The notes below the pieces were generated by a model. The model was not told where the DNA came from and ran no database searches. It worked only from the letters and a program-made list of their open reading frames with translations. From Serpentinicella alkaliphila (GTDB taxonomy: Bacteria; Bacillota; Clostridia; Peptostreptococcales; Natronincolaceae): a DNA stretch of 64,000 bases. How positions within the stretch are numbered: position 1 is the first letter of the stretch; each line of letters opens with the position of its first letter. The stretch covers positions 3,064,502-3,128,501 of the forward strand of contig NZ_CP058648.1 of NCBI RefSeq assembly GCF_018141405.1, written 5' to 3'. Positions 1 to 9,280 of the stretch are shown here, one piece after another. Both the position numbers and the translations under genes were made by a program.

Positions 1-225
1 CACTCAACTCTAATGATATATCTTATGAGTGGAATTGGTAACGTGTCAATTTATGAGTTGCGAAATCCCTGCAAAAGTAGAGCTAGGGTGGTAAGTAGAA
101 GTTTTCATATGGTAGCAGGTGCAGGTATTGATGAAGATTCTGATATTACTTTTCATAATATCGATGCATACAGAATTAAACAAGAACCTAATAGAGAAAA
201 AAGAGAGCAGTTTATAAGAATGTGA
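1..225 (+). CDS. possible 3' end of an unidentified gene
   Basis: A reading frame is open from the first base of the window to a TGA at 223-225. It could be the last 74 or so residues of a gene that begins outside the window, or a chance frame. The end is charged (KQEPNREKREQF). I recognise no family, and there is no clear ribosome-binding site before the first internal ATG at 13. An opposing frame at 46-246 is equally long, which weakens the case. Confidence 0.25.
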   Translation, partial: HSTLMIYLMSGIGNVSIYELRNPCKSRARVVSRSFHMVAGAGIDEDSDITFHNIDAYRIKQEPNREKREQFIRM

Positions 226-567
226 GAAAGAAATACAATATCTCACTATGATTTAAAAGTTTCACATCACAACACAGTAGAATCCATTACTATAAAATAA
301 GGTGTTCTGGGATTCCTCTTAAGTTTTCTCAAATTACTACACCTTCAACTTATTAAAAGTCTATTTATAAGTGTGCAACTACAATAAGTGTGATCAATTG
401 CGCATCTGGATAAGAATGTGCATAAATCACTAATTGAATTGGTAATTGCCGTTCAAAACACTCTCTACTAATATTATACCATTATTTACATATTATTTCG
501 AGACTACTTTTCTTATAATTTCTACACTATAATGTTATACATAAACTAAAATAAGAGGTGGATCAAT
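226..567. other. intergenic region upstream of arr
   Basis: About 340 bases without a credible gene. AT-rich, with several TATAAT-like boxes (for example 513-518 and just after 527) that could serve the arr promoter, but I see no well-spaced -35/-10 pair. A good ribosome-binding site (AAGAGGTGG) ends the region just before the arr ATG. No terminator hairpin, repeat or RNA gene was recognised. Confidence 0.4.
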
Positions 568-984
568 ATGCATAACAAACAGGATGTGTTAGATAATGGA
601 CCTTTCTTTCATGGTACTAAAGCAGAACTAAAAATTGGAGATCTATTAGTACCACAACACTTATCAAATTACCAAGATAAAAAGTCCAACTATATATACT
701 TTACTGCAACATTAGATGCGGCTAAATGGGGTGCTGAATTAGCAACATCTGACTTAAAGGAAAGGATTTATATTGTCGAACCGTTAGAAGATTTCGAAAA
801 TGATCCGAACTTAACTGACAAAAGATTTCCTGGTAATCCTACACGATCATATAGGTCTAAATCTCCTTTAAAAATAGTAGCTGAATTAGGTTCATGGGAA
901 AGACATTCCGATGAAGAGATAAACAATATGCTTACAACTTTAAAAAAACTAAGGGAACAAGGGAAAGCTATAATATACGATTAA
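568..984 (+). CDS. arr: rifampin ADP-ribosyltransferase (Arr)
   Basis: A 138-residue protein, the usual length for Arr. Members of this family inactivate rifamycins by transferring ADP-ribose from NAD+ to the ansa-chain hydroxyl at C23. The sequence has the family hallmarks in order: the N-terminal GPFFHGTKA motif (FHGT, NAD binding), an IYFTA strand near residue 45, the YIVEP strand, and the highly conserved segment with FENDPN, TDKRFPGNPTRSYRS and the ELGSW end. An AAGAGGTGG ribosome-binding site lies seven bases before the ATG. It is monocistronic; the next gene (uvsE) starts 120 bases later with its own ribosome-binding site. No mobile-element ends flank it, so it looks like a chromosomal, possibly intrinsic, rifamycin-resistance gene. 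The assignment is firm; whether it gives resistance here is inference. Confidence 0.93.
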   Translation: MHNKQDVLDNGPFFHGTKAELKIGDLLVPQHLSNYQDKKSNYIYFTATLDAAKWGAELATSDLKERIYIVEPLEDFENDPNLTDKRFPGNPTRSYRSKSPLKIVAELGSWERHSDEEINNMLTTLKKLREQGKAIIYD

Positions 985-1107
985 TACTTGAGAATCTTCA
1001 AACCTGCGGGAGTTCATAATAAGAGAAATATCCTATATGATTCTTAGCGTTAAATATAATTAAATCTGTATATACTATGTTCATATGTAAATAAAGAGGT
1101 GTTTTGT

Positions 1108-2331
1108 ATGAAAATAGGCTATGCTTGTATTTCTCTTGGTGTTAATTATAAAACTAATAGAAGATTTATTTTAAAAAATTTTACAGTTGATAAGTTTTTA
1201 GAAACTAGTAGGTCGAATCTTTTGGACTTAAATAAAATATTAAAATACAACATAGACAATAGAATTTACCTATTTAGAATAAGTTCTGATATTATTCCCT
1301 TTGGGAGCCATGAAATTAATACTATAAATTGGACAAAGGCTTTTAAGGATGAGCTGCTTGAAATTGAAAAATTCATTAAAAATAATAGCATTAGAGTATC
1401 CATGCATCCTGGCCAGTACACTGTATTAAACTCTCCGGACCAGCAAACTGTTATAAAATCAATTAAGGACATAGAATACCACTGTACTTTTCTAGACTCA
1501 TTGAACGTAGACTACAGCTGTAAAATAATAATACACGTTGGAGGAGTATATAATAACAAACAAGAGTCCCTTATGCGATTTAAACAAAACTTTAAATTGT
1601 TATCGAGCTCCTCAAAAAAAAGATTGGTTATTGAAAACGATGAGCGGTCCTATAATATTTCTGATGTTTTACAATTAAGTGATAGCATAGGTATACCAGT
1701 TATTTTTGATAATCTCCACCACAACTTAAACCCATCTTTATCTACGAACCTAACTGAAATTTTACATAAAGTTAGTAAAACCTGGAGTAATTTAGATGGA
1801 TCCATGAAACTACACTATTCGGATATGGCGCAAAACAAAAAAGTCGGTGCTCACTCCGACTTCGTTGATACATCTAACTTTATTAAGTTTTATAATGAAG
1901 TACTATCCTTTTCTCCAGACATCATGCTAGAAGTTAAAGATAAGGATCTATCAGCAATTAAATGTATTAATTGTGTAAATTCAAATTTCGTAGATATAAA
2001 TAAAATCTGGAATAAATATAAATTTACAGTACTTGAACGAAGTCAATCTGTTTATTCGAATTGTATTATGGTTGTAGATAATGGAGAGGTCTTAAAACTA
2101 TACGAACTAATAGACGAAGCATTAGCTCTTCCTGTCAAAAAAGAAAGTCTAATTAATGCTTTAAATCTTATTGACTGCTATTTAGAAGATGTAATCATGT
2201 ATAAAGAAAAAGTACTACTCAAAACACTAATAGCCAAAGGGGATTTCTCAAAAGCTAAAACCTTATTACATAGATTATCGGCAAAATACAATATTAGCGG
2301 TTTGCTTAATTCATATTACTTTATATATTAA
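1108..2331 (+). CDS. uvsE: UV DNA damage endonuclease (UvsE/UVDE)
   Basis: A 407-residue TIM-barrel-type endonuclease that nicks DNA 5' to UV photoproducts and other lesions in an excision pathway separate from UvrABC. It starts with the typical MKIGYACIS and carries the family motifs HPGQYTVLNS (near residue 110), IIHVGG, IENDE, DNLHHN and HYSDM with GAHSD, which supply the metal-binding histidines and acids. The C-terminal 100 residues or so form a less conserved helical tail. I chose ATG 1108 rather than the in-frame GTG at 1099 because the ribosome-binding site AAAGAGGTG (1093-1101) overlaps that GTG and is six bases from the ATG. UvsE is common in spore formers, where it helps repair UV lesions on outgrowth. 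Its stop overlaps the convergent DUF192 gene by four bases. Confidence 0.93.
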   Translation: MKIGYACISLGVNYKTNRRFILKNFTVDKFLETSRSNLLDLNKILKYNIDNRIYLFRISSDIIPFGSHEINTINWTKAFKDELLEIEKFIKNNSIRVSMHPGQYTVLNSPDQQTVIKSIKDIEYHCTFLDSLNVDYSCKIIIHVGGVYNNKQESLMRFKQNFKLLSSSSKKRLVIENDERSYNISDVLQLSDSIGIPVIFDNLHHNLNPSLSTNLTEILHKVSKTWSNLDGSMKLHYSDMAQNKKVGAHSDFVDTSNFIKFYNEVLSFSPDIMLEVKDKDLSAIKCINCVNSNFVDINKIWNKYKFTVLERSQSVYSNCIMVVDNGEVLKLYELIDEALALPVKKESLINALNLIDCYLEDVIMYKEKVLLKTLIAKGDFSKAKTLLHRLSAKYNISGLLNSYYFIY

Positions 2332-2693
2332 AATAAACACTCTTCAAAAACAAGTATATCCTCTTTCTTTACTTGTTTTTTCTTTACTAACCCTGCCTTA
2401 AATTCTATGGCATACTTCGCATCTTTAACCCTTGCCCTTGAACCAGGTATTATATTATCTATACAGCTAATTACTTTCTTATCCTTATCTAAAAAAATAA
2501 TGTCAATGTTAAATTTCATTCCATAGCAATGGATTTCAGAGCAAGGGTATAGAATTAGAGCCTCTTCATCTTCAATATTGTCTCTACCTATAAGTCCTTT
2601 TAGTCGTAGCCAAAAGGTGTCTGCTAATACCACTTTACTTGCTAATATTTCGCCATTTCTGCTATTTAATATTTTATATTTTGTCTTTTCCAT
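2328..2693 (-). CDS. DUF192 family protein
   Basis: A 121-residue protein matching DUF192: a TFWLRLKGLIGR segment near residue 26, an ALILYPCSEIHCYGM motif near residue 45, then FNIDIIFLDKDKKV and a conserved EFKAG before the end. The family folds as a small beta-barrel of unknown function. Many members have a lipoprotein or signal sequence; this one has none and looks cytoplasmic. It is the last gene of the Tad pilus operon, six bases downstream of tadC. DUF192 genes are often found with Tad clusters, which suggests an accessory role, but no function is established. Confidence 0.85.
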   Translation of the reverse strand: MEKTKYKILNSRNGEILASKVVLADTFWLRLKGLIGRDNIEDEEALILYPCSEIHCYGMKFNIDIIFLDKDKKVISCIDNIIPGSRARVKDAKYAIEFKAGLVKKKQVKKEDILVFEECLF

Positions 2694-2698
2694 ATCTA

Positions 2699-3619
2699 CT
2701 ACCCCAAACTTTCTATTAATTGTATTGCAGCTGGCCCTAAAAGTACTAAAAATAATGTTGGAAATATAAAAAATACCATCGGAAGAAGCATCTTTATAGG
2801 AGCTTTCATTGCTTTCTCTTCTATCCTTTGCTTTCTAATCTGCCTCATTTGTTTAGACTGAATTCTTAGAACATTACCAATACTTACTCCTAATTGGTCG
2901 GCTTGTATGATCGCACCAATAAAAGTATTCAAATCCTCAACTCCAGTTCTATCTCCTAAATCTTTAAGAGCATCTCTTCTAGTTTTACCCATCTTTATCT
3001 CCTGGAGTGTTTTGCTAAATTCATAGGAAATTGGTCCTTTTGTTTTCTTTACAACTTTCTGAATTGCCGCGTCAAACCCTAATCCTGATTCCACACTAAC
3101 CGTTAAAAGATCTAATACATCTGGTAGCTCTTTAGACATATCCCCCTGCCTGTTTTTAATTTTAATTCTAATGAATAAATCAAATATTACACGACTAAAC
3201 ACTAGCCCCCATAAGACACTTAATACTTGATTGATTAAATCAGTTTTACTTAAATAAGCTAGTATAAATACACAAATAACTAAAATAGTTGTAAACCCAT
3301 AATAAAGTGTCAGAAACTCACTTGAAGTTAAATCCCATGGATTACCAGCCAGCATTAGCTTTTTCTCTAGTATATCTTTTTTTCTAATAGGTACAACTCG
3401 CTGAGTTATATTCGCCAACCAGCTTATAACGGGTTTAACAATCCTGTCTGCAAAGGATTTTTGTAATTCCTCATCATAGGTAGAGTTTTTAGAAGAACTA
3501 TAAACTTTTAGACGTTCTAATCGTGTATTCATATTAATCTTATCTTTATAGAGTAATACTAATAATAAATAGACTAAACTCGAGATAAAAATAAAAACTG
3601 AAATTGTTATTAGTAGCAT
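2699..3619 (-). CDS. tadC: TadC, type II secretion F-domain inner-membrane protein
   Basis: A 306-residue integral membrane protein with a T2SS F domain, the second of the paired platform proteins of Flp/Tad pili. There is one N-terminal transmembrane helix, a pair of helices around residues 100-150, a cytoplasmic F domain including ELPDVLDLLTVSVESG and GFDAAIQKV, and a final pair of hydrophobic stretches ending LLGPAAIQLIESLG. The cytoplasmic domain is expected to bind the CpaF ATPase and couple ATP hydrolysis to pilin extraction from the membrane. It follows tadB by 12 bases with no promoter between them. Confidence 0.92.
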   Translation of the reverse strand: MLLITISVFIFISSLVYLLLVLLYKDKINMNTRLERLKVYSSSKNSTYDEELQKSFADRIVKPVISWLANITQRVVPIRKKDILEKKLMLAGNPWDLTSSEFLTLYYGFTTILVICVFILAYLSKTDLINQVLSVLWGLVFSRVIFDLFIRIKIKNRQGDMSKELPDVLDLLTVSVESGLGFDAAIQKVVKKTKGPISYEFSKTLQEIKMGKTRRDALKDLGDRTGVEDLNTFIGAIIQADQLGVSIGNVLRIQSKQMRQIRKQRIEEKAMKAPIKMLLPMVFFIFPTLFLVLLGPAAIQLIESLG

Positions 3620-3631
3620 TTATCCTCACTC

Positions 3632-4594
3632 CTATACTTCAATATCAACAACTCTTTTAATTAAAATAACTCCAACTATCTCAGAAAGTAACCCACCAAA
3701 TAGTATCATTAAACCTACTCTAGATTTTACCATTACATTCATATATGACGGGTTTATAAGCATTAAGATAGCAAATAAAATAGGTGGCATTAATCCAATA
3801 ATTAGTCCTGATATTCGTCCCTGTGCTGTAAGTGTTTTAATTTCACCTTTAATTCTAATTCTCTCCCTTATTGTAAATGAGATATTATCTAGAATTTCTG
3901 CGAGATTCCCACCTATTTGTCTTTGAATTAACACAGCGGTGATAAGCAATTCTAAATCTTCACTCTCTGCCCTTTTTGTTAAATTAATTAGTGCATCATC
4001 TATTGTAGTTCCTAAATTTATTTCTCTATTTGTTTTTCTTAACTCATTTGCTAAAGGGCCATTCATTTCTTTACCTACTAAGTCTATAGCTTGTTGAAAA
4101 CTATACCCTGCTCTTAAAGAATTAGCCATAACCGTTAAGCAATCTCCAATTTGAAGATTTATCTTTTCAGCTCTAGTTCGTCTTTTTCTCTGTATAATTA
4201 CTTGAGGAACTGAAACACATAGAATAGATAATATCAAAATAGGACCTACCCCTCCAAGTATAACGCCCCCAATAATTACACTAAAGATTAAACCTAAAAT
4301 GTTTAACCCTAAAAACTCTTCGCCTCTCATAGGAATTTCAGCCTTTAACAGTTGATTTTCTAGTTTTTTAGTCAAGGTTACTGTAACAAAGAATTTACCA
4401 ATAATACGCAAGATGTTCTTTTTACTTATTTTTTGATTCTCCTTTGATTCCTCGATAAAGGCATTTTTATGGAGCTCCGAATAGTTTTTTAACCGTAATG
4501 CTATAGGGCTTTTTTTACTTCCAATACTTAAGTAAAGTCCTAATAGAGACAATAGTACTGTCATAAAAACTAAAGTTGAAATAATTGGTTCCAT
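3632..4594 (-). CDS. tadB: TadB, type II secretion F-domain inner-membrane protein
   Basis: A 320-residue polytopic protein, partner of TadC in the pilus assembly platform. It has an N-terminal helix, two helices at about 100-140, the T2SS F domain with LRAGYSFQQAIDLV, a central segment with a conserved ELLITAVLIQRQIGGNL and ILDNISFTIRERIRI, and a C-terminal helical pair. A GGGGGAG ribosome-binding site precedes the ATG. It sits between cpaF and tadC, the canonical order. Assignment as TadB rather than TadC rests on gene order and on the RQIGGNLAEIL segment. Confidence 0.92.
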   Translation of the reverse strand: MEPIISTLVFMTVLLSLLGLYLSIGSKKSPIALRLKNYSELHKNAFIEESKENQKISKKNILRIIGKFFVTVTLTKKLENQLLKAEIPMRGEEFLGLNILGLIFSVIIGGVILGGVGPILILSILCVSVPQVIIQRKRRTRAEKINLQIGDCLTVMANSLRAGYSFQQAIDLVGKEMNGPLANELRKTNREINLGTTIDDALINLTKRAESEDLELLITAVLIQRQIGGNLAEILDNISFTIRERIRIKGEIKTLTAQGRISGLIIGLMPPILFAILMLINPSYMNVMVKSRVGLMILFGGLLSEIVGVILIKRVVDIEV

Positions 4595-4612
4595 ATTCTC
4601 CCCCTTTTCTAT

Positions 4613-5965
4613 TTAAGATGGTAAAAATATTTCTCTTGGTAGCTTTACTCCCTCTTCATCTAGCTTTGTTAGAAACTTTGGCACAATTCCTGTAGCTCTA
4701 TGTTGACCAACAATATTTCCTTTAGTATCTATGCCATTTTGAATAAACATAAATATATCCTGAAGGACGATTGTGTCTCCTTCCATTCCAACCACTTCTG
4801 TAATATGTGTGATTTTTCTTGAACCATCTCTTAGTCTACTCTGTTGAACTATAACATCAATCGCTGACGCAATTTGCTCCCTTATAGCCCTTACCGGAAG
4901 CTCCATACCTGACATTAAAACCATAGTTTCCAATCTAGATAACATATCTCTAGGGGTATTTGCATGTCCAGTAGTTAATGAACCATCATGTCCTGTGTTC
5001 ATAGCCTGAAGCATATCTAAGGCTTCCCCGGAGCGTACCTCACCTACTACTATTCTATCTGGGCGCATTCTCAAAGAGTTTTTAACTAAATCCCTCATTG
5101 TAATTGCACCTTTACCTTCAATATTTGCTGCTCTAGTCTCAAGAGTTATTACATGATCTTGATTTAACTGTAGCTCAGCCGCATCCTCTACAGTTACTAT
5201 TCTTTCGTCATTAGGAATAAAAGAAGAAAGGACATTTAATGCAGTTGTTTTACCACTCCCTGTACCACCTGAAATTACAATATTTAGTTTTGATTTAACG
5301 CAGGCCTCTAAAAAACGGGCCATATTTGGTGTTAACGTGCCAAATTTAATCAAATCCTGGATCCTTAATGGATCTTTAGAAAATTTTCTAATTGTAATAC
5401 TTGGGCCTTTTAAAGCTAGTGGTGGTATAATCGCATTTACCCTGGAACCATCTGGTAATCTTGCATCTACCATAGGCATACTTTCATCAATTCTTCTTCC
5501 TATAGGTGACACAATTTTATCAATTATATGCATCACATGTTTGTTATCCCTAAACACTATGTCAGTTAAAACTAATTTTCCTTTTTTTTCTACATATACT
5601 TGTTTTGGACTATTTACCATAATTTCCGATATAGTTTCGTCATTAATTAGAGACTCTAAGGGCCCCAATCCAATTACTTCGTTTATAATTTCTAATGCAA
5701 TGCTTTGACGTTCCGAATATGGCAGAAAACCAGCATCTCTATCTAAAATAGTTTTAACCAAATCCCTGACATTGTCCTCCAACAAATCGTCAGAATAATT
5801 GTTCTTTTTAATCTCCTTATCCATCTCATCAATTACTTCTTTATGAATTCTAATTTTTAAATCCTCATATTTATCCTTTTTTTCATCTTTATTTAATTTC
5901 TTCTCTTTATCTAATAATAGTGTGTCTGGCAATTTTTGCTTTTCTATACGCTGTAATAAAGACAT
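4613..5965 (-). CDS. cpaF: CpaF/TadA pilus assembly ATPase
   Basis: A 450-residue secretion ATPase of the VirB11/GspE superfamily (CpaF branch), the motor of Tad pilus assembly. An N-terminal helical region (about 1-110) is followed by the ATPase core: GPLESLINDETISEIMVN, the RLPDGSRVNAIIPP segment, Walker A GGTGSGKTT (about residue 235), an Asp box with EDAAELQ, Walker B RPDRIVVGEVR and the His box TGHDGSLTTGHAN. All nucleotide-binding residues are present. The ribosome-binding site GGGGTGGAG lies just before ATG. It sits 11 bases after cpaE and is followed by tadB and tadC, which form the membrane platform the ATPase acts on. Confidence 0.96.
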   Translation of the reverse strand: MSLLQRIEKQKLPDTLLLDKEKKLNKDEKKDKYEDLKIRIHKEVIDEMDKEIKKNNYSDDLLEDNVRDLVKTILDRDAGFLPYSERQSIALEIINEVIGLGPLESLINDETISEIMVNSPKQVYVEKKGKLVLTDIVFRDNKHVMHIIDKIVSPIGRRIDESMPMVDARLPDGSRVNAIIPPLALKGPSITIRKFSKDPLRIQDLIKFGTLTPNMARFLEACVKSKLNIVISGGTGSGKTTALNVLSSFIPNDERIVTVEDAAELQLNQDHVITLETRAANIEGKGAITMRDLVKNSLRMRPDRIVVGEVRSGEALDMLQAMNTGHDGSLTTGHANTPRDMLSRLETMVLMSGMELPVRAIREQIASAIDVIVQQSRLRDGSRKITHITEVVGMEGDTIVLQDIFMFIQNGIDTKGNIVGQHRATGIVPKFLTKLDEEGVKLPREIFLPS

Positions 5966-5976
5966 CTACTCCACCC

Positions 5977-7197
5977 CTATCCAAAAAACTTAAATAAAGA
6001 TCGTTTTGACTTAGAAGCTTCTAAGTCTTTTTGATAACCGTAGTCCTCAATAACCATTTTAGCGATATCCTCTATTGCCTTACTAATCTTTGAATTTGTT
6101 TTGTTCATAATAAATGGAACCCCTCTGTTAGCAGCTTTTACAACTAGTTTACCATCGCTAGGCATAAGATTTGCTAAATTAAACTCTAACGTATTCTCAA
6201 CATCCCGAGGAGTAATCCCAAAATCTTCAGAAGCCCTATTTAAAACCAACTTTGTTTTATCTTTATAATGTAATGTATCTAAAAGATCCAAGCTTAACTT
6301 CATATTTTTAATTGCAGGTAGATCCATAGACATAATTAAAACTATCTGATTTGAAATATCCAAGGCACCTAAAGTAGTTTCATGAAAAAAAGGAGGAGTA
6401 TCTATTATCACGTAATCATAATGATTTCTAAGTACTGTTAATATCTCGAGCACATTTTCTGCATTTATTAGTTCTGAATCCTCAGGTCTAATTGGAGCAG
6501 GTAATATTTTTATTCCAGATAGATGGGGGATTAAATAGCTTTCTAATAGGTCAATATCAATTTTATTTCTCTCTTGCACTAATTCAGAAATGCTTTTCTT
6601 TGGTAAAATATTTAGAAATACAGCTACATCACCAAACTGCAAATCTAAATCTACTAATACAACTTTTTTCATGGTCTCCTTTGCTATTTGAATAGCCAAA
6701 TTTACTGATAAAGTTGTTTTCCCTGCACCACCCTTAGTCCCAAATACCGTAACGATTTGAGGTGCTTTATGTTTATGCTTAACATTTAGAATTTTAGAAT
6801 TTTCTAAAGCTGCCAATTTCTTTTTTTCATTATGATATACTCTTCTAATACAATCAGTAAGTTCTTCATCAAGAAATGGTTTAACTAAATAGTCCTTAGC
6901 CCCGGCCTGCATAGCCTTTTTAAAATATTCTAAGTCTCTTCTATCACTTATGATTATTGTTGGAATATTGGGATATCTTGAAACTACTTTTTCTGTCACA
7001 GTTATGCCATCTGGAGCTGACATATTCAAATCAACAATTAAAACATCAGGAAGCAATTGCTCAGTTTTCTTAATAGCCATTTCTCCATTATTTACCTCAG
7101 CTACTATTTTCAAATCTTCAGTTGAAGAAAATACATTTAAATAATATCCTTCATTTGCAACTAAATCACTAGCTATTAACACTCTTATTTTGTCCAT
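5977..7197 (-). CDS. cpaE: CpaE/TadZ-like response-regulator and MinD-type ATPase
   Basis: About 406 residues. The first 120 residues form a receiver domain (start MDKIRVLIASDL, phospho-acceptor Asp in VLIVDLNMS, KPF lysine loop VKPFLDEE). From about residue 145 a ParA/MinD ATPase follows: deviant Walker A FGTKGGAGKTT, VVLVDLDLQFGD, IDTPP. Such TadZ/CpaE proteins place the Tad apparatus in the cell, often at a pole. The ATG at 7197 is preferred over the upstream 7215 start because GGGAGGTG ends five bases before it. Unlike many CpaE proteins, its receiver domain keeps the Asp, so phosphorylation is possible, but no kinase gene is nearby. Confidence 0.93.
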   Translation of the reverse strand: MDKIRVLIASDLVANEGYYLNVFSSTEDLKIVAEVNNGEMAIKKTEQLLPDVLIVDLNMSAPDGITVTEKVVSRYPNIPTIIISDRRDLEYFKKAMQAGAKDYLVKPFLDEELTDCIRRVYHNEKKKLAALENSKILNVKHKHKAPQIVTVFGTKGGAGKTTLSVNLAIQIAKETMKKVVLVDLDLQFGDVAVFLNILPKKSISELVQERNKIDIDLLESYLIPHLSGIKILPAPIRPEDSELINAENVLEILTVLRNHYDYVIIDTPPFFHETTLGALDISNQIVLIMSMDLPAIKNMKLSLDLLDTLHYKDKTKLVLNRASEDFGITPRDVENTLEFNLANLMPSDGKLVVKAANRGVPFIMNKTNSKISKAIEDIAKMVIEDYGYQKDLEASKSKRSLFKFFG

Positions 7198-7226
7198 AAT
7201 TACACCTCCCAACATTACATTACTAG

Positions 7227-7943
7227 TTATTTAAGAAAGTCTTCTGCTATAAAAGGTTTTGAATAGAATTTTGAATCGTCTATAGGAGAACGTAGTAATA
7301 AATTAATCGTTCCTCTTTGATTAGCCATCTGCAACTGTATAGACTCTTCTAATGACACTGCTAAAGTTACAGTTTTAGCGTCTACTGGATTCTGAGCATT
7401 TTCTCCTGTACGTATAGTTAATGCTTTTCCTATAGCTAAAACTTCTATATCCTGAAGTACTGCAAGTGAGTGGGGTTTTGATTGATTATTCGTAATATCA
7501 ATAGAAATTACGGAAATAATATCTACCTTGTCCCCAGGCCTTATTAGTCCAGAAACACCACTTACTTCATCAACAGGCACTGACATAGCCCTTTTACCCT
7601 CTGGTATCATATATGCTAGACCTTCTTTGTAATCTCCACGCTCAACAATTTGATTATTGAAGATGCTTTGTCCGACAGTAAAATCCACTAAAGATATTCT
7701 ACCTACTACGTCTCTTATTTCTAATACCTCATTTGCATGCTTATATTTTGAAGGTATCTTCCTATGCTCTAACATATTCCCTGTAATTACTGTCTTCTCA
7801 GGAATTACTTGTTTTGCTACTACTATTTCTACATATTCAGTAGTATCTATAGTCTTTTTAAAGTTATTTAAATATGTATAGGTTAATATGGCTGCTATTA
7901 ATCCAAAGGCTATTGCTAAAATAAACACTACTTTGTTTTTCAT
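7227..7943 (-). CDS. cpaB: CpaB/RcpC Flp pilus assembly protein (SAF domain)
   Basis: About 238 residues with one N-terminal transmembrane helix (VVFILAIAFGLIAAILTYTYL), then a SAF domain (VVAKQVIPEKTVITGNML) and an RcpC/CpaB domain (GKRAMSVPVDEVSGVSGLIRPGDKVDII). The extracytoplasmic part is believed to act in pilus exit or peptidoglycan passage. In monoderms the secretin partner is missing, as here. The ATG at 7943 is chosen because GGGGGA is six bases upstream; the 7961 start lacks such spacing. It lies between the TadG-like gene and cpaE. Confidence 0.9.
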   Translation of the reverse strand: MKNKVVFILAIAFGLIAAILTYTYLNNFKKTIDTTEYVEIVVAKQVIPEKTVITGNMLEHRKIPSKYKHANEVLEIRDVVGRISLVDFTVGQSIFNNQIVERGDYKEGLAYMIPEGKRAMSVPVDEVSGVSGLIRPGDKVDIISVISIDITNNQSKPHSLAVLQDIEVLAIGKALTIRTGENAQNPVDAKTVTLAVSLEESIQLQMANQRGTINLLLRSPIDDSKFYSKPFIAEDFLK

Positions 7944-7960
7944 ATATTGTCCCCCATTCA

Positions 7961-8866
7961 TTAGTGCGTAAGTTTAGTTCCATATAAACCATAATCAGGC
8001 CCGTTATAATCTATCTCTCCAGAGGTTACGGTTCTAACAAATTTTCCTGTTATTATACTATCGTTACCTTGGCCAGTAACTGCATCTACTAAAAATACTG
8101 AAAAACCTAGAACTTTAACCTTTTTACTTTCTATAAATTCTATTACAGGTACTTTTAAGAGTCTGTCACAGTTTGGATTAAATTTTTCAGCATTACAAAA
8201 AGGCGTATGATTACACCTTCCAATCCTATAGTCGATGGCTCTTTTAGTAGGATTAGACATGTTACCGGTTTCAATATCTAATATATCTCCAATTCTAATA
8301 CTTCCTTTAAAACCATAGGTGAGATTATCTTCATAAACCTTTGCTCCTGGCTTAGAAAGGGCTAAGGCTCCAAACCAACCTGTACTACCATCGCCTCCCC
8401 CTACCTTTAGGGTATAGGTTTGACCAAATACAAAGTTATAATTTTGAATTCCAAGTGGCACTGCCCCACTTGCACCAACTATAGGTGCCACCTGTGCAAT
8501 AGCGCTACCATCTACATTTCCAATGCCAAATCCTAAAATTTTTGCAAATAAAAGCTCAACTTTCCTTTCATATTCGACTTTAATTCCTCTGTTATTATTA
8601 AATATTTCTACATTTAATTTTTCTGGATTTATACCATTAGTAGCGGCATACTCTTTAGCTTTATCTACTGCCATAGTTGGAGAGTATGGTAGCTCTTGTA
8701 CTCCAGCTAAAGCAGCGGCATCTATTGCATTTGAAATTTTAGCTTCTGTTATATACAACAAACCACCATCAACAACTAATGCAACGCATCCTATTAGTAC
8801 TACCATTAATAAGGCTACAATAATTACTGTACTTCCGTTCTCATTATTTAATAATCTACGTATCAT
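7961..8866 (-). CDS. TadG-like pilus-associated protein (TadE/Flp-type N-terminus)
   Basis: A 301-residue protein. The first 50 residues are a pseudopilin-like TadG segment: NNENGSTVIIVALLMVVLIG, then VALVVDGGLLYITEAKISNAIDAAALAGVQEL, typical of Flp-associated minor pilins. The rest is extracytoplasmic and beta-rich, with a Cys-containing part (RCNHTPFCNAEKFNPNC, four cysteines) that may form disulphides or bind a metal. It lacks the von Willebrand A domain of classical TadG, so it is a shorter variant. A GTAGGAGGTAG ribosome-binding site precedes the ATG. It is expected to be a minor pilus component. Confidence 0.85.
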   Translation of the reverse strand: MIRRLLNNENGSTVIIVALLMVVLIGCVALVVDGGLLYITEAKISNAIDAAALAGVQELPYSPTMAVDKAKEYAATNGINPEKLNVEIFNNNRGIKVEYERKVELLFAKILGFGIGNVDGSAIAQVAPIVGASGAVPLGIQNYNFVFGQTYTLKVGGGDGSTGWFGALALSKPGAKVYEDNLTYGFKGSIRIGDILDIETGNMSNPTKRAIDYRIGRCNHTPFCNAEKFNPNCDRLLKVPVIEFIESKKVKVLGFSVFLVDAVTGQGNDSIITGKFVRTVTSGEIDYNGPDYGLYGTKLTH

Positions 8867-8876
8867 AGGCTACCTC

Positions 8877-9278
8877 CTACTCATACCTCATCGTTACTTG
8901 TGATGAAACCTTATATGAACCCCCTGTAAATACCGAAATAAATGGTGCATAAATTTGTACAGGATACTCTACTTTTACTGTAATCCCATTCCCTCTAACT
9001 CTAGAAATTTGACCAGGTGATATATTAACAACTACTTTACTATCATTTAATTGGAGTGCTGAGGTTCTGTTTTTCACTAAAGAAATAATCTCCGTATCTT
9101 CTGTTCCTACCGCTGCGGCCCTTGCACCTTCCCTTGCTCCATGTGTAACCATTAGATATGTACCAAATATTCTACCAAACTCTACTATTCCAAAAACTAA
9201 GAGAAGAAGTATTGGCAAAACCAAGGCTAGTTCAACTAATGCCTGTCCTCTATTTTCTTTCTTTAGTCTTATTAGCAT
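8877..9278 (-). CDS. tadE: TadE-like minor pilin
   Basis: About 133 residues. It begins MLIRLKKENRGQALVELALV, with a TadE pseudopilin motif: a short basic leader, Gly before the processing site and a conserved Glu at +5-type position inside the hydrophobic helix, then GRIFGTYLMVTHGAREGARAAAVG, the classical TadE segment. It is a likely substrate of the neighbouring prepilin peptidase. Two starts are possible: ATG 9278 (two bases after the upstream stop) and ATG 9299 (overlapping the upstream gene). The purine-rich GGGGGCGTAGGG lies before 9278, which I prefer. Confidence 0.88.
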   Translation of the reverse strand: MLIRLKKENRGQALVELALVLPILLLLVFGIVEFGRIFGTYLMVTHGAREGARAAAVGTEDTEIISLVKNRTSALQLNDSKVVVNISPGQISRVRGNGITVKVEYPVQIYAPFISVFTGGSYKVSSQVTMRYE

Positions 9279-9280
9279 CC

